DNA of 29,595 nucleotides from an uncultured Bacteroidales bacterium (GTDB lineage Bacteria; Bacteroidota; Bacteroidia; Bacteroidales; P3), in contig CALGCG010000069.1 of NCBI GenBank assembly GCA_937884485.1, forward strand, positions 1-29,595, given 5' to 3'. The position numbers and the translations under genes were made by a program. Below, piece by piece: positions 1-8,200 of this stretch (position 1 is the first letter of the stretch; each line of letters begins with the position of its first letter). The notes under the pieces are model-generated. The model was given only the letters and a program-made list of their open reading frames with translations. It was not told the origin of the DNA and searched no databases.

Positions 1-45
<45 letters not shown>

Positions 46-70
46 CGGTGCGGAGGGGTTCAAAGTTTTT

Positions 71-102
71 TTTGTGGGATATGAATCTTTTTTGTATATT
101 TG
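71..102 (+). promoter_or_regulatory. Bacteroidetes-type promoter upstream of arginine deiminase
   Basis: TTTG at 71-74 and TATATTTG at 95-102 are 20 bp apart. This matches the Bacteroidetes sigma-ABfr consensus of a -33 TTTG and a -7 TAnnTTTG. Transcription would begin about 110, leaving a leader of roughly 40 nt before the start codon at 149. Confidence 0.6.
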
Positions 103-148
103 CATTTCAAGCCTTTCTGTCGTTTTTCGATGAAGTGCTTGTATATTA

Positions 149-1441
149 ATGAATAAAGTTAAAATGAAGAAAGAAAATATCACTCCTTGCAAGGTCAATG
201 TATCGTCGGAGACGGGGACGCTGCGCGCCGTGCTGCTCCATCGCCCCGGTGTCGAGATTGAACGCATGACCCCCCTCAATGCTGCCCACGCCCTCTACAG
301 CGACATCCTGAACAAACCCATTGTGGACGTTGAATATGCCAACTTCTGTGGCGTGTTGGAGAAATGGACCCAGTGCTACTATGTGGAAGACATCCTCGAA
401 AACCTCCTCGACGACAGCGAGGTGCGCCGTCACCTGGTGGAAGAGAGCTGCGACATGGACAACTGCGACGACGGCCTCAGCGACGTGCTCATGCACATGG
501 ACAGCCACACGCTGGCGCAGATACTCATCGAAGGCTACGAGGACCCCGAGTGGGACGGCAGCGACGACGAGCGCTACCTGCTCAAGCCCCTCTACAACCT
601 CTTCTTCACCCGCGACGCTTCGAGCACGGTCTACGACCGCGTGCTCATCAACTCGATGAGCTTCGAGGTGCGCGAGCGTGAGACTCTCATCTACGAGGCC
701 ATCTTCAAGCACTTCTTCAAGGTGGACACCCTCAACGCCATGGCCTGGGACCGCGACGCGAGGACCGAGGGCGGCGACGTGCAGATTGCCGCGCCCAACC
801 TGCTGTGCATCGGCCAGGGCATACGCACCAACACCAAGGGTATCAAGTATCTGGCCCAGGTGCTGGGTCAGCAGAACGGCACGACGACGGGAGGCCGGCA
901 GGAGGCCGGCGCTCCATTCCACATACTGGTGCAGGAGCTGCCCAAGAGTCCCGAGAGCTTCATCCATCTGGACATGGTCTTCACCTTCCTGGGCAAGCAC
1001 CAGTGCATGGCCTTCGAGCCGATGCTGAAGAAGACGGGCCTCTTTGCCGGCAAGGACACCACGCTGATAACCATCGACAAAGGCAACATCAGCTACACCA
1101 AGGTGCCCAACATCGTCAAAGGCCTGCAGAGCCTGGGTTGGGACATCGAGCCTGTCATCGGCGGTGGCAGCGACCCGTGGAACCAGCTGCGCGAGCAGTG
1201 GCACAGCGGCGCCAACTTCTTCTCGCTGGGCGACGGCAAGATTATGGGTTACCGTCGCAACACGCACACCATCGACGCCCTCGACAAGGCCGGCTTCGCC
1301 GTGCTCAACGCCGAGGACATCGTCAGCGGCAAGGTTGACATGCACTCCTACGAGAAGTTCGTGGCGGCCTTCCCCGGCAGCGAACTGCCCCGCGCCGGCG
1401 GCGGCGCCCGCTGCATGACCATGCCTATCCTGCGCGACTAA
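149..1441 (+). CDS. arcA: Arginine deiminase
   Basis: Hydrolyses L-arginine to citrulline and ammonia in the cytoplasm, the first step of the arginine deiminase pathway. At 430 residues it is close to the usual ADI length of about 410. Family motifs appear in order: LHRPGVEIERMTP near the N-terminus, FTRD (D156), EGGDV, HLDMVF (H273, D275) and a C-terminal GGGARCMTMP with the nucleophilic cysteine at C422, so the guanidine-modifying active site looks complete. A second in-frame ATG at 164 is a possible alternative start; the longer form is kept because the promoter at 71-102 lies just upstream of it. No carbamoyltransferase or carbamate kinase gene is nearby, so if the three-step pathway exists its other genes are elsewhere. 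Confidence 0.9.
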   Translation: MNKVKMKKENITPCKVNVSSETGTLRAVLLHRPGVEIERMTPLNAAHALYSDILNKPIVDVEYANFCGVLEKWTQCYYVEDILENLLDDSEVRRHLVEESCDMDNCDDGLSDVLMHMDSHTLAQILIEGYEDPEWDGSDDERYLLKPLYNLFFTRDASSTVYDRVLINSMSFEVRERETLIYEAIFKHFFKVDTLNAMAWDRDARTEGGDVQIAAPNLLCIGQGIRTNTKGIKYLAQVLGQQNGTTTGGRQEAGAPFHILVQELPKSPESFIHLDMVFTFLGKHQCMAFEPMLKKTGLFAGKDTTLITIDKGNISYTKVPNIVKGLQSLGWDIEPVIGGGSDPWNQLREQWHSGANFFSLGDGKIMGYRRNTHTIDALDKAGFAVLNAEDIVSGKVDMHSYEKFVAAFPGSELPRAGGGARCMTMPILRD

Positions 1442-1544
1442 TGGTGCTCCCCGCCTGCGGCGGAGATCTTGGAAATCCTGGAAATCGGTCGCCTCGCGAA
1501 GCGGGAGATAAAAAATAGAAAAAAACAAACTAACTAACAAAATA

Positions 1545-4500
1545 ATGAAACAGTATCACTTCGCAAACAATGTTATCGGGTGGATTATCTGCGCGATAGC
1601 ATGCACAGTGTACATCATGACGGCGGAGGCTACGGCGTCGTGGTGGGACTGCGGTGAGTATATCGCCACCGCGTTTAAACTGCAAGTGGGCCATCCTCCC
1701 GGAGCCCCCACGTTCCAGTTGCTGGGACGTTTGTTCTCGATGTTCTCGAGCCCCGAAAACGCCGCCCATGCCGTCAACATCCTGTCGGCCGTGTGCAGTG
1801 GATTCACCATACTCTTCCTCTTCTGGGGCATCACCCTGCTGGGCAAGCACTTGCTGCCCGACCCGAAGAACCCCTCGCTGAAAGACCCGCGCACCTGGGC
1901 GGTGTTTGCCGCCGGCGTGGTGGGCAGTTTGGCCTATTGCTTCAGCGACACCTTCTGGTTCTCGGCCGTCGAGGGCGAGGTGTACGCCATGAGTTCGTTC
2001 TTCACCGCGTTGGTGTTCTGGGCCATCCTGAAATGGGAAGAGCAGAGCGACGACCCGCACTCGCTGCGTTGGCTCATCCTGATCAGCCTGCTGGTGGGTG
2101 TGGCCATCGGCGTCCACCTGCTGAACCTGCTGACGGTGCCCGCCATCTTCTACGTTGTCTACTTCAAGAAGTGGCCCAAGACCACGTGGAAGGGTTTCAT
2201 TGTCACGGGTTTGCTCTCGTTGGTTACCTTGGCAATCATCCTCTGGGGCATCATCCCCGGCATCGTGAATGTGGATTCGGCCGTCGACGTGCTGTTTGTC
2301 AACACGTTCCACCTGCCGTTCAACAGCGGCACCATCTTCTTCTTCACGCTGCTGATTGCCGCCGTGGTATGGGGGCTGTGGTACACGCAGAAGAAGGGCC
2401 ATCCGGTGCTGAACGCCGCCGTGCTGAGTTTCGCCATGCTGGTTATCGGCTATTCGACCTTCTTCGTGCTCGTTATCCGCGCCAACACCAATACGCCGCT
2501 CAACGAGAACGCCCCGAAGGACGCCGTGTCGATGCGTGCCTATTTGGGTCGTGAGCAGTACGGCGACACTCCGTTGCTCACCGGACAGTACTACACCGCC
2601 GGACGTCCCATCGACAGCGAGAAGGGCTACACCAAATACGTCCGCGGCAAGGATGCCGAGGGACGCGACTGCTACATCGCCGCCGCCAGTGCCGTGAAAC
2701 TCGTCTACCGCGAGGAGCACACCGGTTTCTTCCCCCGCATGTGGAGCAGCGACGGCAGCCCCGGCCGTCAGCACCCGAAGTTCTACGAGTACTGGGCCGG
2801 CCCCGCACCGAGCGGCATGAAGCCCACCTTCGGGCAGAACCTGAAGTTCTTCAACCGCTACCAGCTGGGCTGGATGTACTGGCGCTACTTCATGTGGAAC
2901 TTCGCCGGTCGCCAGAACGACGAGCAGGGCCACTACTTCAACGATGACGGTACGCGCGACTACCTGCATGGCAACTGGATCAGTGGTATCAAGTTCCTGG
3001 ACGAGAGCCGTCTGGGTCCGCAGGACAACCTGCCCGCCAGCATGCAGAACGACAAGAGTCGCAACGTGTACTACCTGTTGCCGTTGTTGCTGGGTATCAT
3101 TGGTTTGATATTCCATATCCGCCGCCATCCAAAGGATGCGTTTATCGTGTTCATCATGTTCTTCATGACGGGTTTGGCCATTGCCATCTACTTGAACATG
3201 CCTCCGCGCCAGCCGCGCGAGCGTGACTATGCCTTTGTGGGTTCGTTCAGCTTCTTCGCCATCTGGATTGGCTTGGGCGTCATGGCCCTGGCCGAATGGG
3301 TGAGCGCCCTGTTCAAGAAGAACAAGGAGAAGGTGTACAAGTTCGTCATGCCTGTGGTGTTTGTGCTCTGCTTTGCCGGAGTGCCGATGCTGATGGCCTG
3401 CCAGAACTGGGACGACCACGACCGCAGCGAGAAGACCGCCGCGCGCGACTTCGCCAAGAACTACCTCGGCAGCATCAAGAAGAACGGTGTGCTGATTACC
3501 TTCGGCGACAACGACACCTTCCCCCTGTGGTACGCCCAGGAGGTGGAGGGAGTGCGCACCGATGTACGCATACTGAACTACACGCTGAGCGGTATGTACT
3601 GGTATGTGGAGCAGCTCTACAACAAGCTCTACGAGAGCGATGCACTGCCCTTCACGCTGCCCAAGGAGTACTACGGCCTGGGCAAGGACCAGTATGCCGT
3701 CATTGACCAGAGCTCAGACTACCTTGAGGTTACGGAGGTGCTGGGGCTGCTGAGGGACTATCCCGAGCGTTTCACTGTGAAGGATCCGCGTACCGGCGAG
3801 AGTTTCATGGCCATCCCCACCAAGCGCTTCAAGATTACCCTCGATGTTCCCGCCCTGGTGCAGGCCGGCGTCATCCCCGCCGAGATTGCCGACCAGGTGG
3901 ACCCCGTCATCCGTTGGGAAATCAAGAATCCGTGGCTCTACCGTCATGAATTGATGCTGCTGGACATCCTCGGCACCAACAAGTTCATGCGCGACATCTG
4001 CATCAACAATCCCGGCTCGAGCAACATCCCCGATGTCTACCCGTTGGCCTACAGCTACTCCATCCAGGAGGGCTTGAACTACAAGTTCATCCCCTATCCG
4101 AAGCAGCAGCGCTACACCGACGGCAGTGCCGACTACTTCATCAATGGTGTGGATGGCGAGCCGCTGAAGTGGGGCAACCTGGACCGCGACATCTATGTCG
4201 ACCCGGTGAGCCGTCAGCAGTTTGCGCCCATCCTGCACCAGAACATCCTGTTGCTGGCGCACGACGAGATGCAGAAGGGCAATGCCGACAAGGCCAAAGC
4301 CCTGCTGGAGATGTACGACAAGAACTTCCCCGATGCCAACTTCAATGCCGACCTCTACACGATCTATGTGCCGCTGGGCAATGCCCCGATTGACGTTGTG
4401 GCCATGTACAAGGAACTGTACGGCCAGGAGCGCGCCAAGCAGCAGTGGCAGAAAGCCTTCGACTACTACAGCCAGTTAGTTGCTTATTTGGGCCGTTTCC

Positions 4501-4658
4501 AGGGCGAGAAAGCCCAGGGCGCTAGAAGCGAGCTGCAGTACAACCTGCGCATCCTGATTTTGCTGCGCGATATTGCCAAGGACACCCTGGCCGACTCGGC
4601 AGCGCTGCAGGAGGCGGAGGCCGCATTGGCTCCGTTCCGTGCGATGATGTATGAATAA
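1545..4658 (+). CDS. DUF2723 (TMEM260-like) GT-C type membrane glycosyltransferase
   Basis: A 1037-residue integral membrane protein. The N-terminus carries the DUF2723 signature: WWDCGEYI around residues 33-40 (acidic D35 and E38) followed by VGHPPGAPTFQLLG from about residue 48, in a first-loop layout typical of GT-C enzymes. About ten hydrophobic segments fill residues 10-320 and 510-625; the remaining C-terminal 400 residues look soluble and helical, possibly TPR-like. The human relative TMEM260 is a protein O-mannosyltransferase, so a role in periplasmic protein O-glycosylation is a reasonable inference, though acceptor and donor cannot be read here. The 103 bp upstream hold a small GC hairpin (1451-1463) but no consensus promoter. 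The next gene starts 5 nt after the stop, suggesting co-transcription. Confidence 0.8.
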   Translation: MKQYHFANNVIGWIICAIACTVYIMTAEATASWWDCGEYIATAFKLQVGHPPGAPTFQLLGRLFSMFSSPENAAHAVNILSAVCSGFTILFLFWGITLLGKHLLPDPKNPSLKDPRTWAVFAAGVVGSLAYCFSDTFWFSAVEGEVYAMSSFFTALVFWAILKWEEQSDDPHSLRWLILISLLVGVAIGVHLLNLLTVPAIFYVVYFKKWPKTTWKGFIVTGLLSLVTLAIILWGIIPGIVNVDSAVDVLFVNTFHLPFNSGTIFFFTLLIAAVVWGLWYTQKKGHPVLNAAVLSFAMLVIGYSTFFVLVIRANTNTPLNENAPKDAVSMRAYLGREQYGDTPLLTGQYYTAGRPIDSEKGYTKYVRGKDAEGRDCYIAAASAVKLVYREEHTGFFPRMWSSDGSPGRQHPKFYEYWAGPAPSGMKPTFGQNLKFFNRYQLGWMYWRYFMWNFAGRQNDEQGHYFNDDGTRDYLHGNWISGIKFLDESRLGPQDNLPASMQNDKSRNVYYLLPLLLGIIGLIFHIRRHPKDAFIVFIMFFMTGLAIAIYLNMPPRQPRERDYAFVGSFSFFAIWIGLGVMALAEWVSALFKKNKEKVYKFVMPVVFVLCFAGVPMLMACQNWDDHDRSEKTAARDFAKNYLGSIKKNGVLITFGDNDTFPLWYAQEVEGVRTDVRILNYTLSGMYWYVEQLYNKLYESDALPFTLPKEYYGLGKDQYAVIDQSSDYLEVTEVLGLLRDYPERFTVKDPRTGESFMAIPTKRFKITLDVPALVQAGVIPAEIADQVDPVIRWEIKNPWLYRHELMLLDILGTNKFMRDICINNPGSSNIPDVYPLAYSYSIQEGLNYKFIPYPKQQRYTDGSADYFINGVDGEPLKWGNLDRDIYVDPVSRQQFAPILHQNILLLAHDEMQKGNADKAKALLEMYDKNFPDANFNADLYTIYVPLGNAPIDVVAMYKELYGQERAKQQWQKAFDYYSQLVAYLGRFQGEKAQGARSELQYNLRILILLRDIAKDTLADSAALQEAEAALAPFRAMMYE

Positions 4659-4663
4659 ACGAT

Positions 4664-4924
4664 ATGACCAAAGAGAAGAAGACCCACACCAAGAAGTACA
4701 CCCTCACGCTCAGCGAGCGTGAGGCTGTACGCTTGGGACTCTATGCCGACCGCAGTGGCATCAGCCGTCCGCAGGCCCTGCAACGACTGATGAAGCAGGC
4801 TCTGCGCGAGCTGGGACAGATGCCGAACTGCGACAGGGACGAGAAACAGCTGGGCCTCTTCGACACCCTACAGATAGATATTTTCAACAACACAGCAGTA
4901 GTAAACAATAAGGAAAAGAAATGA
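4664..4924 (+). CDS. Small ribbon-helix-helix-like protein
   Basis: An 86-residue protein whose residues about 12-50 read as a short basic strand (KYTLTLSERE) followed by two amphipathic helices (AVRLGLYADRSGIS, then RPQALQRLMKQAL). This is the shape of MetJ/Arc ribbon-helix-helix DNA-binding proteins. The C-terminal tail is acidic, then Asn-rich and Lys-ending, with no recognised domain. The gene sits 5 nt after the DUF2723 stop and its TGA overlaps the atpB ATG by four bases (ATGA), so translational coupling is likely. I do not recognise a named family; coding status is supported mainly by the tight spacing and composition. It could be a local regulator or a small conserved hypothetical. 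Confidence 0.65.
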   Translation: MTKEKKTHTKKYTLTLSEREAVRLGLYADRSGISRPQALQRLMKQALRELGQMPNCDRDEKQLGLFDTLQIDIFNNTAVVNNKEKK

Positions 4925-6036
4925 AGAAGATATTGACATTAGCCATTGCGGCGCTCTTTGTGGCGCTGCCCCTCGGCGCAAAGGCGGAGGAGGGCGAGAC
5001 GCTGGATGCCGGCTCGATGATTATCGGCCACGTCACCGACGCCCACTCGTGGCACCTGTTCGACTACAAGTCGAAGGACGGCACCGAGCATGCCGTTGCC
5101 ATCCCGCTGCCGGTCATCCTATGGAACGACGGCCATCTGGATGTGTTCATGTCCAGCAAGTTCCATCACGGCCACGAAGCGTATAAGGGTTATGCCCTCG
5201 TGGGCGGAGGACTCGAACGTGAGGAGGTGGTGTGTGTCGATGCCGCAGGCAACCCCTTGCTGGATGCCGAAGGCAATGTGGTCAAGCCGCTGGATTTCTC
5301 CATCACCAAGACCTCGGCGGCCATCATGATTGCCGTGGTGCTGCTGATTGTCATCATCATGGTGGCAAAGAACGGCTACAAGAAGCGCCCCAACCAGGCC
5401 CCCAAGGGGCTGCAGAGCCTGGTGGAGTACCTGGTGGTCTTTGTGCGCGACGACATTGTGCGCCCCATGATAGGGGAGAAGCACTACCGCAAGTACCTGC
5501 CTTATCTGCTGACGCTCTTCTTCTTCATCTTCTTCTGCAATGTGCTGGGACTCATCCCCATCTTCCCCGCCGGTGCCAACATCAGCGGTAGCCTGGCCGT
5601 TACCGCCACGCTGGCTGTCATCACCTTCCTCATCACCAATATCAGCGGCAACAAGCACTACTGGACTGACATCTTCAACACCCCCGGCGTCCCCGCCTGG
5701 CTGAAGGTGTTCCCGTTGATGCCGTTGGTGGAGCTGGTGGGTGTGTTCACCAAGCCCATCGTGCTGATGATCCGACTCTTCGCCAACATGACGGCCGGTC
5801 ACATCGTCATCCTGGGCTTCATCGTCATCATCTACATCATGAGCCAACTGTTCGGCACCATGGTGGGTGGCGCGGTGAGTGTGGTGAGCGTGTTCTTCTG
5901 CGTGTTCATCAGCCTGCTGGAGTGCCTGGTGGCGTACCTGCAGGCCTTTGTGTTCACCATGCTGTCGGCCCTCTACATCGGCATGGCCGTCGAGGAGCCG
6001 CACCATGAGGAGACTGCCCCCGCCGAAGCCAACTGA
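4921..6036 (+). CDS. atpB: ATP synthase F0 subunit a
   Basis: Subunit a of the F-type ATP synthase, the membrane half-channel that passes protons past the c-ring. It begins with a signal peptide (hydrophobic core, predicted cut after AKA near residue 22) and a periplasmic segment of about 100 residues with many histidines; both are usual for Bacteroidetes AtpB and explain the 371-residue length. Transmembrane helices follow from about residue 135. The essential arginine lies in MIRLFANMTAGH at R285. The usual partners are missing: no atpE or atpF follows, and phosphoglycerate kinase starts 34 bp downstream. In the Bacteroidetes genomes I know, atpB lies beside atpE-F-H-A-G, so the placement is unusual. 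Starts within the preceding gene (4-bp overlap). Confidence 0.93.
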   Translation: MKKILTLAIAALFVALPLGAKAEEGETLDAGSMIIGHVTDAHSWHLFDYKSKDGTEHAVAIPLPVILWNDGHLDVFMSSKFHHGHEAYKGYALVGGGLEREEVVCVDAAGNPLLDAEGNVVKPLDFSITKTSAAIMIAVVLLIVIIMVAKNGYKKRPNQAPKGLQSLVEYLVVFVRDDIVRPMIGEKHYRKYLPYLLTLFFFIFFCNVLGLIPIFPAGANISGSLAVTATLAVITFLITNISGNKHYWTDIFNTPGVPAWLKVFPLMPLVELVGVFTKPIVLMIRLFANMTAGHIVILGFIVIIYIMSQLFGTMVGGAVSVVSVFFCVFISLLECLVAYLQAFVFTMLSALYIGMAVEEPHHEETAPAEAN

Positions 6037-6070
6037 ATGAAAGTATAACCCATTAAACCCCAATAATTCT

Positions 6071-7267
6071 ATGAAAAGTATCAAAGATATCAACTTTGCC
6101 GGCAAGAAGGTCTTGCTGCGCGTGGACTTCAACGTCCCGATGAACGATAAGAAAGAGATCACCGACGACACCCGCATGCGCGAGTCGATGCCCACCATCG
6201 AGAAGCTGCTGCGCGACGGTGCCGCCGTCATCATCATGGCCCACTTCGGCCGCCCCAAGAAGGGTGGCTTCGAGCCTGAACTGACCCTCGAGCCGGTGGC
6301 CAAGTACCTGGAGACCCTCGTGGGCCGTCCCGTGAAGTTCACGCAGGAACTCCTCGGCAGTGGCAAGCCCGAGCAGATGGCCAAAGAACTGAAGGGTGGC
6401 GAGGTGATGCTGCTCGAGAACATCCGCTTCTACCCCGGCGAGACCAAGGGCGACGAGGAGCTGGCCCGCCAGCTGGCCGCCCTCGGCGACTGCTACATCA
6501 ATGACGCCTTCGGTGCCGCCCACCGCGAGCACTCCTCCACGGCCGTTATCGCCAAGTTCTTCCCCAACGACAAGTACTTCGGCTTCCTGATGGAGAACGA
6601 GGTGCGCAACCTCGAGAAACTGATGCAGAATCCTCCGCGTCCCTTCACCGCCATCATCGGTGGCTCGAAGGTCAGCAGCAAGATTGGCATCCTCGAGAAC
6701 CTCCTCGACAAGGTCGACAACATGATCATCATCGGTGGCATGCGCTACACCTTCACCAAGGCCCTCGGTGGCAAGATTGGCAACTCCATCTGCGAGGATG
6801 ACAAGCTCGACCTGGCCAAGGAGCTGATGCACCGCATGGACGAGAAGGGCGTGAAATACTACCTGCCCGTCGACAGCGTCATCGGCGACAAGTTCGGCAA
6901 CGACGCCAACACGCAGATCGTCCCCAGTGGCGAGGTTCCCGACGGCTGGGAGAGTATGGACTGCGGCCCCGAGAGCTGCAAGGCCATCCGCGACATCATC
7001 ATGCAGAGCAAGACCATCCTCTGGAACGGTCCTGCCGGCGTCTTCGAGCTTGAGACCTTCGCCAAGGGCACCAACCACATCGCCCAGAGCGTTGCCGACG
7101 CCTGCAAGCAGGGTTGCTTTGCCGCTGTTGGCGGTGGCGACAGCGTTGCTGCCGTCAAGCAGATGCACCTCGCCGACCAGATGAGCTACGTCTCCACCGG
7201 CGGTGGCGCTATGCTCGAATACCTCGAAGGCAAAGTCCTCCCCGGCATCAAAGCCATACAGGACTAA
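6071..7267 (+). CDS. pgk: Phosphoglycerate kinase
   Basis: Catalyses 1,3-bisphosphoglycerate + ADP to 3-phosphoglycerate + ATP in glycolysis. At 398 residues it has the standard bacterial length. Diagnostic motifs are present from end to end: LLRVDFNVP near residue 15, the substrate-binding MAHFGRPK, IGGSKVSSKIG in mid-protein, then WNGPAGVFE, GGGDSVAAV and the final STGGGAMLEYLEGK. The start codon follows a 34-bp gap after atpB without a consensus promoter, so read-through from the upstream genes is plausible. The gene ends 38 bp before a strong intrinsic terminator, with a heptad repeat array in between. Confidence 0.97.
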   Translation: MKSIKDINFAGKKVLLRVDFNVPMNDKKEITDDTRMRESMPTIEKLLRDGAAVIIMAHFGRPKKGGFEPELTLEPVAKYLETLVGRPVKFTQELLGSGKPEQMAKELKGGEVMLLENIRFYPGETKGDEELARQLAALGDCYINDAFGAAHREHSSTAVIAKFFPNDKYFGFLMENEVRNLEKLMQNPPRPFTAIIGGSKVSSKIGILENLLDKVDNMIIIGGMRYTFTKALGGKIGNSICEDDKLDLAKELMHRMDEKGVKYYLPVDSVIGDKFGNDANTQIVPSGEVPDGWESMDCGPESCKAIRDIIMQSKTILWNGPAGVFELETFAKGTNHIAQSVADACKQGCFAAVGGGDSVAAVKQMHLADQMSYVSTGGGAMLEYLEGKVLPGIKAIQD

Positions 7268-7270
7268 GCA

Positions 7271-7303
7271 GTTAAGAGTTAAGAATTAAGAGTTATGAGT
7301 TAG
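7271..7303 (+). repeat. Heptameric repeat array (GTTAAGA type)
   Basis: Four consecutive 7-bp units, GTTAAGA and close variants, plus a partial fifth, between the pgk stop and its terminator. The same units recur at 22111-22140 and 22780-22860, and related heptads at 23997-24087, 27265-27292 and 27687-27714. Confidence 0.85.
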
Positions 7304-7305
7304 TC

Positions 7306-7336
7306 GGGCGCACCAACGGTGCGCCCGTATTTTTTT
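7306..7336 (+). terminator. Intrinsic terminator of pgk
   Basis: A perfect 9-bp stem (GGGCGCACC at 7306-7314 with GGTGCGCCC at 7318-7326), an AAC loop, then GTA and seven Ts at 7330-7336. Confidence 0.88.
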
Positions 7337-7350
7337 GCATTTACCCATTG

Positions 7351-7450
7351 CTCCCATTATACTCTTTACCTTTTACTCCCATTATGCTCTTTATCTTTTG
7401 CCCCCTTTACGCTCTTTACCTTTTACTCCCCTTTTACTCAAACTTTACTC
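7351..7450. repeat. 25-bp tandem repeat, four units
   Basis: Units at 7351-7375, 7376-7400, 7401-7425 and 7426-7450 lie exactly end to end. The first three are close copies of a pyrimidine-rich unit (CTCCCATTATRCTCTTTAYC core); the fourth is degenerate. There are no spacers, so this is not a CRISPR. Confidence 0.8.
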
Positions 7451-7532
7451 AAATACTACGTCCCTCCGTGGTAACAATAGTGTCCCACCGCCATCCCACC
7501 CACTCTTCTCCGTTGAACTCCCAAAAATAGAT

Positions 7533-7563
7533 TTTGCCGTTTCAGAAAGATTGCGTATCTTTG
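7533..7563 (+). promoter_or_regulatory. Orphan Bacteroidetes-type promoter
   Basis: TTTG at 7533-7536 and TATCTTTG at 7556-7563 are separated by exactly 19 bp, a full match to the Bacteroidetes consensus. No intact gene follows; the next strong signal is the terminator at 7758. Confidence 0.65.
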
Positions 7564-7678
7564 CAGTCGATAAATCTACTGAATATCACGAAGTAATCAA
7601 CGAAGAAACAGCGATATTTGCTTCAATGGTGGTACAACCACCACTTAAATAGGTGGTACAGGCAATAAAAAAAGAAAG

Positions 7679-7735
7679 GAGACCGCTTTCTACAGCCTCG
7701 ATGCCATCATCGCCGGCGGCATAGAGATACAGTAA
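7679..7735 (+). pseudogene. Fragment resembling RhuM-family protein
   Basis: The frame from 7679 reads ETAFYSLDAIIAGGIEIQ and then stops. FYSLDAIIA resembles the conserved FYNLDAIIAVGYR block of RhuM ('virulence RhuM') proteins, which often neighbour restriction genes in Bacteroidetes. The block's expected GYR is replaced by GGI, followed by a stop, and the rest of the roughly 300-residue protein is missing. Match length is short, so this is tentative. Confidence 0.35.
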
Positions 7736-7757
7736 CCGTCAACTCTACAAACAAACG

Positions 7758-7797
7758 GAGGGGCCTGCAGCGATTGCTGCAGGCCCCTCTCTTTTAT
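7758..7797 (+). terminator. Strong hairpin terminator
   Basis: A perfect 14-bp stem (7758-7771 with 7776-7789; GAGGGGCCTGCAGC and its complement) closes on a GATT loop and is followed by TCTTTTAT. It ends the orphan unit that starts near 7570. Confidence 0.85.
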
Positions 7798-7897
7798 GGA
7801 TGGCATTTGACCAACAAATTCCCGCATTCTGCCTGGCTCCGCAGGAGACATGGCCTGCGACCAAAGTGGAGCAAACACATTCCCACATTCTTTCTCC

Positions 7898-7941
7898 CTT
7901 CTTCGTGGGTTATATATGCCTTCTTTGTGGGTTATATATGC
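7898..7941. repeat. 22-bp tandem repeat, two units plus remnant
   Basis: Units 7898-7919 and 7920-7941 differ at one position (shared core GTGGGTTATATATGC). A degenerate third unit begins at 7942. Confidence 0.8.
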
Positions 7942-8038
7942 CTTCTATGTGGCAATTACATATCCCCTGAAAACCTGCGCATTGCGCGTATGAATCATGC
8001 AGAATTGCAAGTCACTGATTTTCAACCCCAAGGTTAGT

Positions 8039-8074
8039 GGTCCCTCGGCGGTCCTTCGACGGTCTCTCGGCGAC
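8039..8074. repeat. 11-bp tandem repeat, three units
   Basis: GGTCCCTCGGC at 8039-8049, GGTCCTTCGAC at 8050-8060 and GGTCTCTCGGC at 8061-8071, followed by a partial GACC. Lies about 70 bp upstream of the restriction operon promoter. Confidence 0.75.
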
Positions 8075-8143
8075 CATTGCGCCCTACAGATTCTTATCCA
8101 TACCATCTCATGGTGTTATTATAAAACACTGTAAAAAATTATT

Positions 8144-8174
8144 TTTGCCATGTCGCAGAAATTTCGTATTTTTG
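8144..8174 (+). promoter_or_regulatory. Promoter of the restriction-modification operon
   Basis: TTTG at 8144-8147 and TATTTTTG at 8167-8174 with 19 bp between them match the Bacteroidetes consensus exactly. The start codon of mod is 26 bp further on. I see no comparable promoter before any of the four following genes, which supports one transcript to about 18500. Confidence 0.72.
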
Positions 8175-8200
8175 CATTGCTAATAATTACATGCTGAACA

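Larger units (their letters stand above)
7570..7797 (+). ncRNA. Candidate orphan transcript (small RNA or decayed gene)
   Basis: A predicted unit of about 230 nt between a consensus promoter (7533-7563) and a 14-bp-stem terminator (7758-7797), with no intact open frame. It contains a perfect 7-bp hairpin with an ACA loop (7627-7643) and the terminator hairpin. Coordinates are inferred from the promoter and terminator, not from RNA evidence. It may be an untranslated regulatory RNA, or only the leader and tail of a lost gene, since a RhuM-like fragment lies inside it. Confidence 0.35.
7268..8200. other. Gene-poor spacer between housekeeping and defence regions
   Basis: No convincing protein-coding gene. 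In order it holds a 7-bp-period repeat (7271-7303), the pgk terminator, 25-bp tandem repeats (7351-7450), an orphan promoter (7533-7563), a decayed RhuM-like peptide fragment (7679-7735), a very strong hairpin terminator (7758-7797), an imperfect 18-bp direct repeat (7813-7830 and 7874-7891, 16 of 18 identical), 22-bp tandem repeats (7898-7941), 11-bp tandem repeats (8039-8071) and the promoter of the restriction operon (8144-8174). Short open frames here have no family resemblance. Confidence 0.7.

Noticed and set aside
1451..1463. GC hairpin after the arginine deiminase gene as a terminator
   Set aside because: The stem is only five pairs with a TGC loop and no T run follows.
1530..3419. 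A 629-codon minus-strand open frame opposite the DUF2723 gene
   Set aside because: Same explanation: its His/Gln/Val-rich composition is that of an antisense shadow of a GC-rich gene.
7351..7450. Possible CRISPR array
   Set aside because: The 25-bp units are directly adjacent without spacers, and no cas genes are present.
7335..8037. Open frames of about 105 and 87 codons in the spacer before mod
   Set aside because: They run through the tandem repeats and the hairpin terminator, have repetitive composition and resemble nothing known.
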